From the NCBI GenBank assembly GCA_001795335.1, contig MGOK01000103.1, forward strand, positions 5,946 to 18,038: 12,093 nt of DNA. Direction: 5' to 3'. This document shows, piece by piece, positions 1-7,163 of the stretch; positions within the stretch are counted from its first letter, which is position 1, and each line of letters opens with the position of its first letter. The translations under genes and the position numbers were made by a program. The notes under the pieces are model-generated. The model ran no database searches and was not told where the DNA came from. It was given only the letters and a program-made list of their open reading frames with translations. The stretch is from Chloroflexi bacterium RBG_19FT_COMBO_55_16. Its GTDB lineage: Bacteria; Chloroflexota; Anaerolineae; Anaerolineales; UBA4823.

Positions 1-2507
1 ATGTACCCCTCGGGTTTGTCTTGCAATGCATCGAAGATAGCGAGATGCTCGGCGTCCAGTTTCGCCAGGGCGGCGATAGCGGTGCTTTGCTGGCGCAGGA
101 TCGGAGTGCGTTCGCCGCCGACCAGGACTGCGGGGATGCGCCGCCGGGGGGGAACGTTTTTCTCGGCGCGCAGGTTGCGGATGGCGCGCACCACGTCCAT
201 CACCAGGGTGAAGTCGGCGACAGCCTGGGCTTCCCAAGGGGCTGTGGGGGTTGGCTCCGGCCAACGAGCCACGATCAAGGCCTCTTCCCAACCCTCGTCA
301 GGGGAGAGACCTGGGGCGGTTTCTGTGACCGCGCCCTTCAGGTGGCCCCAGATCTCTTCGGTGACGAAGGGAGTGAAGGGATGCAGCAAGCGCAGGCTGG
401 TGTCCAGGACCTGCACCAGATTGCGGGCTGTGGTAATTGCGACCTGTCCACCCTCGGCCAGCTGCAGCTTGGCGATCTCGAGATACCAGTCGGCAAATTC
501 GCTCCAGAAGAACTCGTAGATCTGCCGCCCCGCCTCGCCGTACTGGTAGCCCTGGAAGAGTCGCTCGACGTCGCGGATAAGGGTGGCCAAGCGGGCGTGG
601 ACCCACCGGTCGGCCAGGGTAAGTTCCTGGGAATAAGGCATAGGGAATTGGGGTAATTGCTCCCCTTGCCCTTTTCCCTTATCCCTGATCCCTTGTTGGC
701 CAATCCCCTGAATTGAAGCGATCACAAAGCGGGCTGCGTTCCAAACCTTGTTGGCAAAGTTGCGGTTGGCCTCGACTTTCTTGATGCTTAAATTTGTGTC
801 ATTTCCCGGCGTGGAGCCAACCAGCAAGGTGAAGCGCAAGGCGTCCGTGCCCAGCTCGTCCATCACAAGCAGCGGGTCGATCACGTTCCCATAGGATTTG
901 CTCATCTTCCGGCCGTTTTCGTCACGGATCAACCCGTGCAGGTAGACGGTGTGGAAAGGGATCTCCCCGGTGAATTCCAGCCCAGACATAATCATGCGCG
1001 CCACCCAGAAGAATAAGATGTCATAGCCGGTTTCCATGACGGAGGTGGGATAGAAGTATCGATAGTCGGGAGTCTCCTCGGGCCAGCCCAGGGTGGAGAA
1101 GGGCCACAGGCCGGACGAGAACCACGTGTCCAGCACATCCGGGTCCTGAATGATGTCGTTGTTCCCGCAGTGACTGCAGTTGGTTGGGTCTTCTCGGGCA
1201 ACGGTCATCTCGCCGCATTGCTGGCAGTACCACACCGGAATGCGATGCCCCCACCACAGCTGGCGAGAGATGCACCAGTCTTCGATGTTCTCCAGCCAGT
1301 TGAAATACACCTTGGTGAACCGTTCCGGGATGATGTGGATGCGATCATCGCGCACGGCTTCCAGGGCGGCTTGTGCCAAGGGCGCGATGCGCACAAACCA
1401 TTGGGTGGAGATCATCGGTTCGACGATCTCGCCGCCGCGCTGGGTGCGGGGGATATTGAGAGTGTATGGCTCTTCTTTGATCACCAGGCCGGCGGCGCGC
1501 ATGTCTTCCCACAGGTTGACCCGGGCTGCGAAGCGATCCTGCCCGGCATATGGACCGCCGTTGGGGGTGACGCGCGCTGTTTCATCCAATACCGAGATGA
1601 CCGGCAGCTCGTGGCGCAGGCTGATGGCATAGTCATTCGGATCATGCCCAGGGGTGATCTTCAGCGCCCCGCTGCCGAACTCGCGGTCCACGTACTCATC
1701 GGTGATGACAGGGATCTCCCGCCCCAGGATCGGCACGATTACCTTCTTCCCGACGAACTCCCGGTAACGCGAATCTTCTGGATGGACGGCAACTGCGGTA
1801 TCCCCCAGGATGGTCTCGGGGCGGGTAGTGGCGACCGGGATGAAGGCTTTAGCTGATCCGACCAGCATGTATTTAAAGTAATATAGGGTTCCGGGCTCTT
1901 CAAAATATTCGACTTCCAGATCTGAAACCGCCGTTTTTAAGCCCGGCGACCAGTTGATCAGGCGCGGCCCGCGGTAGATCAACCCCTTCTCATACAAGCG
2001 CACGAAAGCCTCGCGCACGGCGCGCGAGAGGCCTTCATCCAGAGTAAAGCGCTCGCGCTCCCAATCGCAGGAAGCGCCCAGGCGGCGGATCTGCCCGGTG
2101 ATGATACCTCCGAATTTTTCCTTCCAGGCCCAGGTGCGGCGTAGGAATTCCTCTCGCCCGATCTGCTCGCGGGTCAGGTTTTCTTTGGTCAGGGCTTTCT
2201 CCACCTGGAGCTGCGTGGCGATACCGGCGTGGTCGGTGCCTGGCACCCACAGGGTTGGGATACCTTTCATGCGCTGGTAGCGGATCATCAGGTCTTCCAT
2301 CGAGACGAACATGGCGTGTCCCAGGTGCAGCTCGCCCGTCACATTGGGCGGGGGAATGGAGATGACGAAAGGTTTGTGGGTTGGGTCGAAGCCCGGGCGA
2401 TTGGGATCGTTGGACGGCTTGAAATAACCGTTCTGCTCCCACCAGGCGTAAATGCGCTTTTCGGTGGATTTAAAGTCGTAGGCTTTCGGAAGAGGCGATA
2501 TTGGCAT
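1..2507 (-). CDS. valS: Valyl-tRNA synthetase, bacterial type (3' end beyond window)
   Basis: Charges tRNA-Val with valine in the cytosol and edits mischarged threonine. The frame is open from ATG at 2507 to the left edge, giving 835 codons. Visible in order: N-terminal class I signature PPPNVTGELHLGH (HLGH at residues 61-64), the editing insertion with VATTRPET and GHDPNDY, a four-cysteine zinc knuckle (C428, C431, C444, C447), KMSKS at 534-538, and the anticodon-binding domain starting at LADRW (about 632). The usual C-terminal coiled-coil arm of bacterial ValRS would lie outside the window. An AAGGAAA ribosome-binding site precedes the ATG. It is the second gene of the T-box operon, 39 nt after the stop of another valS. 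Residues about 601-627 are a Gly/Lys/Gln/Pro-rich linker encoded by a repeat-like insert. The family call is very secure from the motifs; whether this is the main housekeeping copy is inferred. Confidence 0.96.
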   Translation of the reverse strand, partial: MPISPLPKAYDFKSTEKRIYAWWEQNGYFKPSNDPNRPGFDPTHKPFVISIPPPNVTGELHLGHAMFVSMEDLMIRYQRMKGIPTLWVPGTDHAGIATQLQVEKALTKENLTREQIGREEFLRRTWAWKEKFGGIITGQIRRLGASCDWERERFTLDEGLSRAVREAFVRLYEKGLIYRGPRLINWSPGLKTAVSDLEVEYFEEPGTLYYFKYMLVGSAKAFIPVATTRPETILGDTAVAVHPEDSRYREFVGKKVIVPILGREIPVITDEYVDREFGSGALKITPGHDPNDYAISLRHELPVISVLDETARVTPNGGPYAGQDRFAARVNLWEDMRAAGLVIKEEPYTLNIPRTQRGGEIVEPMISTQWFVRIAPLAQAALEAVRDDRIHIIPERFTKVYFNWLENIEDWCISRQLWWGHRIPVWYCQQCGEMTVAREDPTNCSHCGNNDIIQDPDVLDTWFSSGLWPFSTLGWPEETPDYRYFYPTSVMETGYDILFFWVARMIMSGLEFTGEIPFHTVYLHGLIRDENGRKMSKSYGNVIDPLLVMDELGTDALRFTLLVGSTPGNDTNLSIKKVEANRNFANKVWNAARFVIASIQGIGQQGIRDKGKGQGEQLPQFPMPYSQELTLADRWVHARLATLIRDVERLFQGYQYGEAGRQIYEFFWSEFADWYLEIAKLQLAEGGQVAITTARNLVQVLDTSLRLLHPFTPFVTEEIWGHLKGAVTETAPGLSPDEGWEEALIVARWPEPTPTAPWEAQAVADFTLVMDVVRAIRNLRAEKNVPPRRRIPAVLVGGERTPILRQQSTAIAALAKLDAEHLAIFDALQDKPEGY
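628..692 (-). repeat. Imperfect inverted, G-run-rich repeat inside valS
   Basis: On the minus strand, spaced G-runs (GGGATAAGGGAAAAGGG, 685-669) are followed by a C-run arm (653-629) that is roughly its reverse complement with small indels. The stretch is unlike the surrounding coding sequence and resembles short intergenic repeats. It keeps the frame and encodes the linker around residues 606-627 (QGIRDKGKGQGEQLPQ region) between the catalytic and anticodon-binding domains. Calling it an inserted repeat is an inference. Confidence 0.5.
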
Positions 2508-2546
2508 TTTTTTCCTTTTTTAAGGGGTCTTGTGGATCCTCTGTGG

Positions 2547-5090
2547 TCATACTTTCTTTTGTGAGGTAATTGCTACACACAGCTTTCCTTCCGAATGGAT
2601 GATCTCGAGATCGGGGTCGAAGCGTTCGACTAGCTGCACTGATTGGGCGCGGGTGATACTGTTCAGGTCGCTAGCCGCCATCTGGAGGGAAGCCAGCAGA
2701 TCGGGCTGGCTGGTTGCCAGCTGCAGGCAGGGCAGTTGTGTTCCCAGGGGGAGATTGTGTTCGCTCTTGTAACGGCGAACAGCGGATGCGATTGCAACCA
2801 AAGTCTCGCCGAATGCTTCCGCCATGTCGTCCTCCAGGCTCTGATCCGCGATGGGCCAGGATGAGCGATGGATCGAATCGGTGCTCTTTTCAGGGGTCTC
2901 GTGGTGCGCATACAACCCCAAGTAGATTTCCTCAGTCACGTGCGGCAGGAAAGGGGCGAACATCTGGATCAGGTTGAGCAAGACGTGATGCAATGTGTAG
3001 CGTGTCGCTTCCCGCTGTGGATGGCGCTCATCATACAGACGCTGCTTGCACATCTCCAGGTAGTTATCGGTAAACTCGCGCCAGAAGAAACTCTCGAGAT
3101 CGCTTTTCGCTGCGGCATAGTCATAATTTTCCATCAGCTGCGTGACGCGACGGATCAGGCGCTGGACACGCGAGAGAATCCAGCGGTCGGCGGGTGTGAA
3201 GGGCAGCTGCTGAGCTGGGGAGCTGGGGGACAAGGGAGAACCTGTGGGATCTGCGCTTAAGTATTCTGGGCTTGCATGTAGCCAGTTGCCGGCGAGAAAG
3301 GGTTGGCTGAAGCGGGCTACATTCCACAGCTTGGTGATCAATTTCGCGCCCATTTGAATTTTCTCTTCGCTGATCAGGGCGTCTTTGCCCAGGCCAGTAC
3401 TGGCAGCCCAGTAGCGCACAGCATCCGCTGAGTAACGTTTCATCATTCCTAGCGGCGGTAGAGCACCGCTGCCGCGGCTCTTGCTGATCTTGCCCATGCC
3501 TTCCCCAGCGATCCCCCAACCGGATAAGGCAACTTCCTTCCAGGGGAGCTCAGCGAAGTGGAGGATTGACTTGGCGATGGTGTAAAAAGCCCAGGTTCGG
3601 ATGATTTCATGCCCCTGCGGACGCAGAGAGAAAGGAAACACACGCCCGTAAAGGCCGTCTTGAATGTCTGTGGGGTAGTTCTTATAGCCTCCCACGATCT
3701 GAGGCGAGAGGGAGGAGGTAGCCCAGGTGTCAAAAACATCTTCCTCCGGGGAGAAGAGATTACTCCCGCAAGGGCAAGGCCTGGAGGGTTGGGACTCGAG
3801 CGGATCGACAGGCAAATCCCCTTCATCCGCCAACATCACCTCGCCACAGTCCCGGCAGTACCACAATGGGAAAGGGACACCGTAGTAGCGTTGGCGTGAG
3901 ATACACCAATCCCAGGCCAGGTTTTCAACCCAGGAGCGATAACGGGCTTGCATGTGTTCTGGGTGCCAGCGCACCTGATCGCCAGCCGCCAGCAGGGCTT
4001 CTTTGAAATCGAGCAGGCGTACAAACCATTGCTGGCTCATAATGAATTCAATTGGTGTATCGCAGCGTTCGTGGACACGCACTGTCTGGTTGGTGGGCTG
4101 GCGCTGAAGTACCAGGCCGCCTTGCTCCAAGGCAGCCACGATCGCCTGGCGAGCCTTGACCACTGGCAGGCCGGCGAAACGACCGGCTGAAGCAGTCAGG
4201 CGTCCCTCCCGATCGATGGCTTCAATCAAGGGTAAGGTGTGGGTGTGCCACCATTCTTTGTCGGTTGCGTCACCAAAGGTACAGCACATCACCGCCCCGG
4301 TCCCCTTTTCCGGATCGGCTGCGGGGTCCTCTAAGATGGGGACTTGCCCTGCGAAGAGGGGAACGGAAGCCTTTTGCCCGACAAGCCCTGGGAAGCGTCG
4401 ATCTCCAGGGTGGAGGAAGACAGCCACGCAGGCCGGCAACAATTCGGGGCGCGTGGTAGCGATCGGGAGAGTTTCGCCATTCTCCAGGGTGAACTTCAGG
4501 GTGACAAACTCGCTGGAGCGTTCCCGATCTTCCACCTCGGCCTGGGCAATCGCGGTATGGCATTCCGGGCACCAGATCGAAGGTGCCTTTTGGCGGTAAA
4601 CCAAGCCCTTGCGATAAAGCTCCAAGAAAGACCATTGTGAAATGCGCCTGGATCGATCGTCTATGGTGCGGTAGGTATAACGCCAATCGATGGAGAGACC
4701 CAGGCGCTGCCAGAGCGCCTGGTACTCCCTCCCGGCCTGTTCGCTGACCTGCAGACATTTCTCGATGAAGGCTCGTCGCCCGATCTGTCTCGCCGTGACT
4801 CCCAGCGAGCGTTCCACCAGGCGTTCGGTGGGCAGGCCATTATCATCGTAGCCCATCGGGTAAAAGACATTGTCGCCTTTCATCCGCCGGAAACGGGCAA
4901 ACAGGTCAGCGTGCGTATAGGAATAAATATGTCCCAGGTGCAGGTGGCCGGAAACCGTCGGGGGAGGCGTGTCGATGGAATAGACCGGTGCCTCGGCGTT
5001 CGGGGAAAAGTGATAGATCCCCGCCGCTTGCCAGAACTTTTGCAGGCGTGGTTCAGCTTCGCCAGGGTGAAAATGCTTGGGCAATGGCAT
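2547..5090 (-). CDS. valS: Valyl-tRNA synthetase, archaeal-type paralog
   Basis: A second ValRS of 847 aa. It has the class I signature PPPTVSGHLHLGH (HLGH 51-54), CPEC (174-177) before the editing domain, ATTRPELLPACVAVF (211-225), GTGAVMCCTFGD (263-274), cysteine pairs C412/C415 and C439/C441 that could bind zinc, KISKS (534-538) and the anticodon-binding domain from ADRW (634). The CPEC pair, the ATTRPELLPAC editing motif, the WCISRQRYYGVPFPLWYC block and the lack of a C-terminal coiled-coil arm match the archaeal-type ValRS also found in some bacteria. The start is ATG at 5090, with GGAG 9 nt upstream. An upstream in-frame GTG at 5168 lies inside the T-box and is rejected. First gene of the T-box operon. 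Residues about 607-632 form a Ser/Pro-rich linker encoded by a repeat. All catalytic motifs are present, so it is probably active. Lineage assignment is by motif only. Confidence 0.93.
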   Translation of the reverse strand: MPLPKHFHPGEAEPRLQKFWQAAGIYHFSPNAEAPVYSIDTPPPTVSGHLHLGHIYSYTHADLFARFRRMKGDNVFYPMGYDDNGLPTERLVERSLGVTARQIGRRAFIEKCLQVSEQAGREYQALWQRLGLSIDWRYTYRTIDDRSRRISQWSFLELYRKGLVYRQKAPSIWCPECHTAIAQAEVEDRERSSEFVTLKFTLENGETLPIATTRPELLPACVAVFLHPGDRRFPGLVGQKASVPLFAGQVPILEDPAADPEKGTGAVMCCTFGDATDKEWWHTHTLPLIEAIDREGRLTASAGRFAGLPVVKARQAIVAALEQGGLVLQRQPTNQTVRVHERCDTPIEFIMSQQWFVRLLDFKEALLAAGDQVRWHPEHMQARYRSWVENLAWDWCISRQRYYGVPFPLWYCRDCGEVMLADEGDLPVDPLESQPSRPCPCGSNLFSPEEDVFDTWATSSLSPQIVGGYKNYPTDIQDGLYGRVFPFSLRPQGHEIIRTWAFYTIAKSILHFAELPWKEVALSGWGIAGEGMGKISKSRGSGALPPLGMMKRYSADAVRYWAASTGLGKDALISEEKIQMGAKLITKLWNVARFSQPFLAGNWLHASPEYLSADPTGSPLSPSSPAQQLPFTPADRWILSRVQRLIRRVTQLMENYDYAAAKSDLESFFWREFTDNYLEMCKQRLYDERHPQREATRYTLHHVLLNLIQMFAPFLPHVTEEIYLGLYAHHETPEKSTDSIHRSSWPIADQSLEDDMAEAFGETLVAIASAVRRYKSEHNLPLGTQLPCLQLATSQPDLLASLQMAASDLNSITRAQSVQLVERFDPDLEIIHSEGKLCVAITSQKKV
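3205..3239. repeat. AGCTGGGG tandem repeat within the archaeal-type valS
   Basis: On the plus strand AGCTGGGG occurs twice back to back (3213-3220, 3221-3228). It is preceded by AGCTGCTG and followed by a purine-rich G-run tail. In the minus-strand gene it encodes the linker SPLSPSSPAQQLP (about residues 618-630), just before the anticodon-binding domain. This is the same domain junction where the neighbouring valS carries its own repeat. Confidence 0.5.
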
Positions 5091-5104
5091 ATCCTTACAC
5101 TCCG

Positions 5105-5422
5105 AAATAAATAAACCCTTCCGTCCCAAATGAGGACGAAAGGGTGCCCTTCCGCGGTACCACCTCACTTCGCTGGGCGTGTCCGCCGCAGCGCTCTTCT
5201 CACCCTGACCATCATCAGGGTTTCGCGATAACGGGCTGCCCGTGCCGGTCTACTTTCGATTTTTGCCATAAAACGCCTGGGGAAATCGATTTCTTCGGCA
5301 AGTGTTCTGGGCGACGTTCGGCGTACGGCGACTGCGGGGGCTCTCAGCCGATGGCCACTCCTTCTCTGTCAGCGCCTTTTTCGCCTACTCCTCCCAGAGA
5401 GAGACAGATAAGTCCAATCGAT
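5105..5422 (-). promoter_or_regulatory. T-box leader, probably sensing tRNA-Val
   Basis: The leader lies between the promoter at 5457-5429 and the valS start at 5090. The T-box core AGGTGGTACCGCG (5165-5153) is intact. Its TGGT (5162-5159) complements an ACCA tRNA 3' end, as expected for tRNA-Val with discriminator A. A stem III candidate CGCTG/CAGCG (5193-5189 with 5175-5171) encloses GGCG-GACA-CGCC. Upstream hairpins include CCCTGA/TCAGGG (5220-5203). The Stem I region begins near GAGTAGGCG (5390-5382). A plausible specifier loop contains GAAC followed by GTC (5315-5313), a valine codon. The leader ends in a terminator hairpin at 5145-5115. In such leaders uncharged tRNA stabilises the antiterminator and turns on the downstream genes. 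T-box identity is strong; the specifier assignment is from hand folding. Confidence 0.92.
5111..5145 (-). terminator. T-box regulated intrinsic terminator
   Basis: On the minus strand ACCCTTTCGTCC (5145-5134) pairs with GGGACGGAAGGGT (5127-5115) over about 12 bp with one G-U pair, around a short TCATTT loop. A T-rich tail (TTTATTTATTT) follows. The 5' arm lies immediately after the T-box core and is the part that would be taken up by the antiterminator. The stop of transcription is therefore conditional on tRNA charging. Confidence 0.85.
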
Positions 5423-5428
5423 GGATAC

Positions 5429-5457
5429 ATTATACATAGTTTGATATCGCAAGTCAA
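5429..5457 (-). promoter_or_regulatory. Sigma70-type promoter of the valS operon
   Basis: On the minus strand, -35 TTGACT (5457-5452), a 17-nt spacer and a perfect -10 TATAAT (5434-5429). The predicted start near 5422 gives a leader of about 330 nt to the valS ATG, as needed for a full T-box. Upstream DNA is AT-rich. Confidence 0.85.
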
Positions 5458-5496
5458 CAGCTTGTGGAAATTTAAGTTAAATTATGTAAAAAACTC

Positions 5497-5526
5497 TTGA
5501 CTTTTGCACTAAATTTGTGCTATTCT
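5497..5526 (+). promoter_or_regulatory. Probable promoter of the metallo-beta-lactamase-fold gene
   Basis: TTGACT (5497-5502), an 18-nt spacer and TATTCT (5521-5526, 4 of 6 matches to TATAAT). The predicted start is near 5533, about 50 nt before the ATG. It points away from the valS promoter; the two -35 boxes are about 40 bp apart across AT-rich DNA. Confidence 0.6.
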
Positions 5527-5580
5527 TCACCCATTAATTGTCAATTGAATGACGGGACATTAATTTATTACTGGGTGAAG
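5525..5580. repeat. 9-bp perfect inverted repeat spanning the promoter and ribosome-binding site
   Basis: CTTCACCCA (5525-5533) is exactly complementary to TGGGTGAAG (5572-5580), with 38 nt between. The left arm overlaps the -10 and predicted start; the right arm overlaps the GAAGGA Shine-Dalgarno of the hydrolase gene. The intervening DNA is AT-rich and has CATTAATT twice (5532-5539, 5559-5566). It could be an operator, or an RNA hairpin hiding the ribosome-binding site if transcription starts further upstream. Confidence 0.5.
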
Positions 5581-5585
5581 GAACT

Positions 5586-6473
5586 ATGGTGCAACGCGAG
5601 CGTGTCGCTGAGAACGTTTATTCTTTTCAAAGTGAAGTATATGCCCAAGTTACTGCGGGGGCGGTGATCGGTCCCAACTGGGCGGTGGTTATTGATACCC
5701 TGGCGCTGCCTGAGGAGACACTGGAGCTGCGAAATTTTATCGAACAGGAGCTGCAGGTCCCTGTACGCTATGTGATTAACACTCACTATCATGCCGATCA
5801 CACCTGGGGTAACAGCCTGTTCCCTGGCGCAACCATCATTGCTCACAGCTTGTGCCGGGAGTGGTTGGACACGCGCGGTCGAGCCTCATTGGAGGAAGCG
5901 CGTAAGCAGAGCACGATCTACAGGCAAGTTAAAATTATCCTGCCTCACCTCACTTTCTCGGAGGGCATCCTGAGCCTGCGAGTGGGTAAGAAGACACTTT
6001 CTTTTTATCCATTGCCAGGCCACAGCGCTGACAACCTCGGCGTAATTGACGAAGAGGATCGCGTGCTGTTTGCTGGCGATGTATTCATGCCTATGCCTTA
6101 CATCGTGGATGGGAACATTGACGACATGATCCTATCTTTGAAGAAAATTGGCAAAATGGGTTTAGAGAACGTTATTCAGGGACATGGGGATATTGTGCTG
6201 CGCGGGGAGATCGATGGCTCCATCAAGGACAACTTGGCTTATCTCTCTGCGATCCGGAAGGCGGTACGCAAGGCCGCGCGCCGAAAATTTCCTCTTGATA
6301 TGCTCTCTGAAGTTAAAGTCGAGGACTGTGGAAAGAGCCGGGTGCTGATCGGCGGCCTGGCTGAGGAGTTACACCGGCGTAACCTGCGTGCTCTTTTCGA
6401 GCAGATGTATGGCCGACCCCCCGAAGCGTCGGTGGAAGACTATGAGTATGACGAAGAGGAAGACGAGGAGTAA
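5586..6473 (+). CDS. Metallo-beta-lactamase-fold metallohydrolase
   Basis: A 295-aa soluble protein with no signal peptide. It keeps the MBL metal-site motifs: THYHADH (66-72, with H67, H69, D71, H72), PGHS (H146), FAGD (D165) and QGHGD (H200). It should therefore bind two metal ions, usually zinc, and hydrolyse an ester, thioester, lactone, amide or similar bond. The substrate cannot be read from the sequence. After the fold comes a basic stretch (RKAVRKAARRK, about 225-235), and the protein ends in a strongly acidic tail (DYEYDEEEDEE). Start ATG at 5586, with GAAGGA just upstream. Transcribed away from the valS operon from its own promoter; converges on plsY with only 23 nt between, and no terminator hairpin is visible there. 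Family secure, function unknown. Confidence 0.9.
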   Translation: MVQRERVAENVYSFQSEVYAQVTAGAVIGPNWAVVIDTLALPEETLELRNFIEQELQVPVRYVINTHYHADHTWGNSLFPGATIIAHSLCREWLDTRGRASLEEARKQSTIYRQVKIILPHLTFSEGILSLRVGKKTLSFYPLPGHSADNLGVIDEEDRVLFAGDVFMPMPYIVDGNIDDMILSLKKIGKMGLENVIQGHGDIVLRGEIDGSIKDNLAYLSAIRKAVRKAARRKFPLDMLSEVKVEDCGKSRVLIGGLAEELHRRNLRALFEQMYGRPPEASVEDYEYDEEEDEE

Positions 6474-6496
6474 GAGCAGCGTCGATAAAGGCAGAC

Positions 6497-7150
6497 TCAT
6501 TTCTTATGCCGGGCGCGGAAACCAAGGATGCGCTCGGTTCCGTTGGAAAGACGGTTGATGTTTGGCCGTAGCGCCCAGATCAAGATCATTTCGGCAAGGA
6601 TACCAAACCAGACATATTCCCAGGGGGAAGACCCATTCCAGGCCCGGTAGGCGAAGATCAGCGCGGCGAACAGAGGCACACTCATCGTGGTGACCGAGGC
6701 ATATCCGATAAAATAAAAGACGAGTGCCCCCAGCGGGATAATGATCAGGAGGCTAACAGGCCATAGGGCAAGAGCCGCGCCTACCGTTGGAGCACCCCCT
6801 GCCCCGCCGCGCAAGCGCAGACGCCCCTGCTCGTCACGCTGAAGGATGAATATTGAATAGTTGTGACCCAGGATGGCAGCCAGTCCAGCTAAAACGTGCA
6901 CCCAAGCATCAGCCGGGAGCAGCGCTTTTGCCAACCATACTGCGAAAGCCCCCTTAAGCCCATCCAGGATAGTTGTCCCCACCCCAGCCCATATCCCAGC
7001 TGCCCGAAAAGCGTTTGTGCCGCCGGTGCGGCCGCTTTCGACCTGGCGAATGTCTTTACCTGCAACAAGTTTGACGATCACCACTCCCGATGGTATCGAC
7101 CCGAACAGGTAAGAGGCGACACCTACGATGATTATCAGCAAGGTTGCCAT
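6497..7150 (-). CDS. plsY: Acyl-phosphate:glycerol-3-phosphate acyltransferase PlsY
   Basis: Inner-membrane enzyme that moves the acyl group from acyl-phosphate to glycerol-3-phosphate, making lysophosphatidate, the first step of phospholipid synthesis. At 217 aa it is the usual length, mostly hydrophobic with several membrane spans. Family signatures: SYLFGSIPSGVVIVKL (13-28), GKDIR (31-35), TGGTNAFRAAG (42-52), DGLKGAFAV (63-71), LGHNYSIFI (94-102) and a C-terminal RPNINRLSNGTER segment. Two conserved loops deviate: usual GSGNxGATN is ESGRTGGTN, and usual GGKGVAT is GGAGGAPT (115-122). ATG at 7150 is preceded by AAGGGAT directly after the stop of the JAMM gene (13 nt gap), so translation is probably coupled. 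Last gene of a three-gene minus-strand operon. Confidence 0.9.
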   Translation of the reverse strand: MATLLIIIVGVASYLFGSIPSGVVIVKLVAGKDIRQVESGRTGGTNAFRAAGIWAGVGTTILDGLKGAFAVWLAKALLPADAWVHVLAGLAAILGHNYSIFILQRDEQGRLRLRGGAGGAPTVGAALALWPVSLLIIIPLGALVFYFIGYASVTTMSVPLFAALIFAYRAWNGSSPWEYVWFGILAEMILIWALRPNINRLSNGTERILGFRARHKK

Positions 7151-7163
7151 GTTATTATCCCTT

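Noticed and set aside
1..1856. Plus-strand open frames of 150-228 codons opposite valS
   Set aside because: They are antisense to a valyl-tRNA synthetase with all its motifs, have no recognisable domains, and arise from the GC-rich codon pattern.
3205..3239. Possible CRISPR or minisatellite array
   Set aside because: Only two clean AGCTGGGG units, with no spacers and no array structure; it is a short simple repeat inside coding sequence.
5091..5168. N-terminal extension of the archaeal-type valS to GTG 5168
   Set aside because: The extension translates the T-box core and terminator hairpin. ATG 5090 has GGAG at good spacing and fits homolog N-termini.
5144..5500. A 118-codon plus-strand frame over the intergenic region
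   Set aside because: It runs through the T-box leader and the valS promoter in antisense, and has no family features.
6474..6496. Bidirectional terminator between the convergent MBL-fold and plsY genes
   Set aside because: The 23-nt gap has no stem-loop or T-run that I can see.
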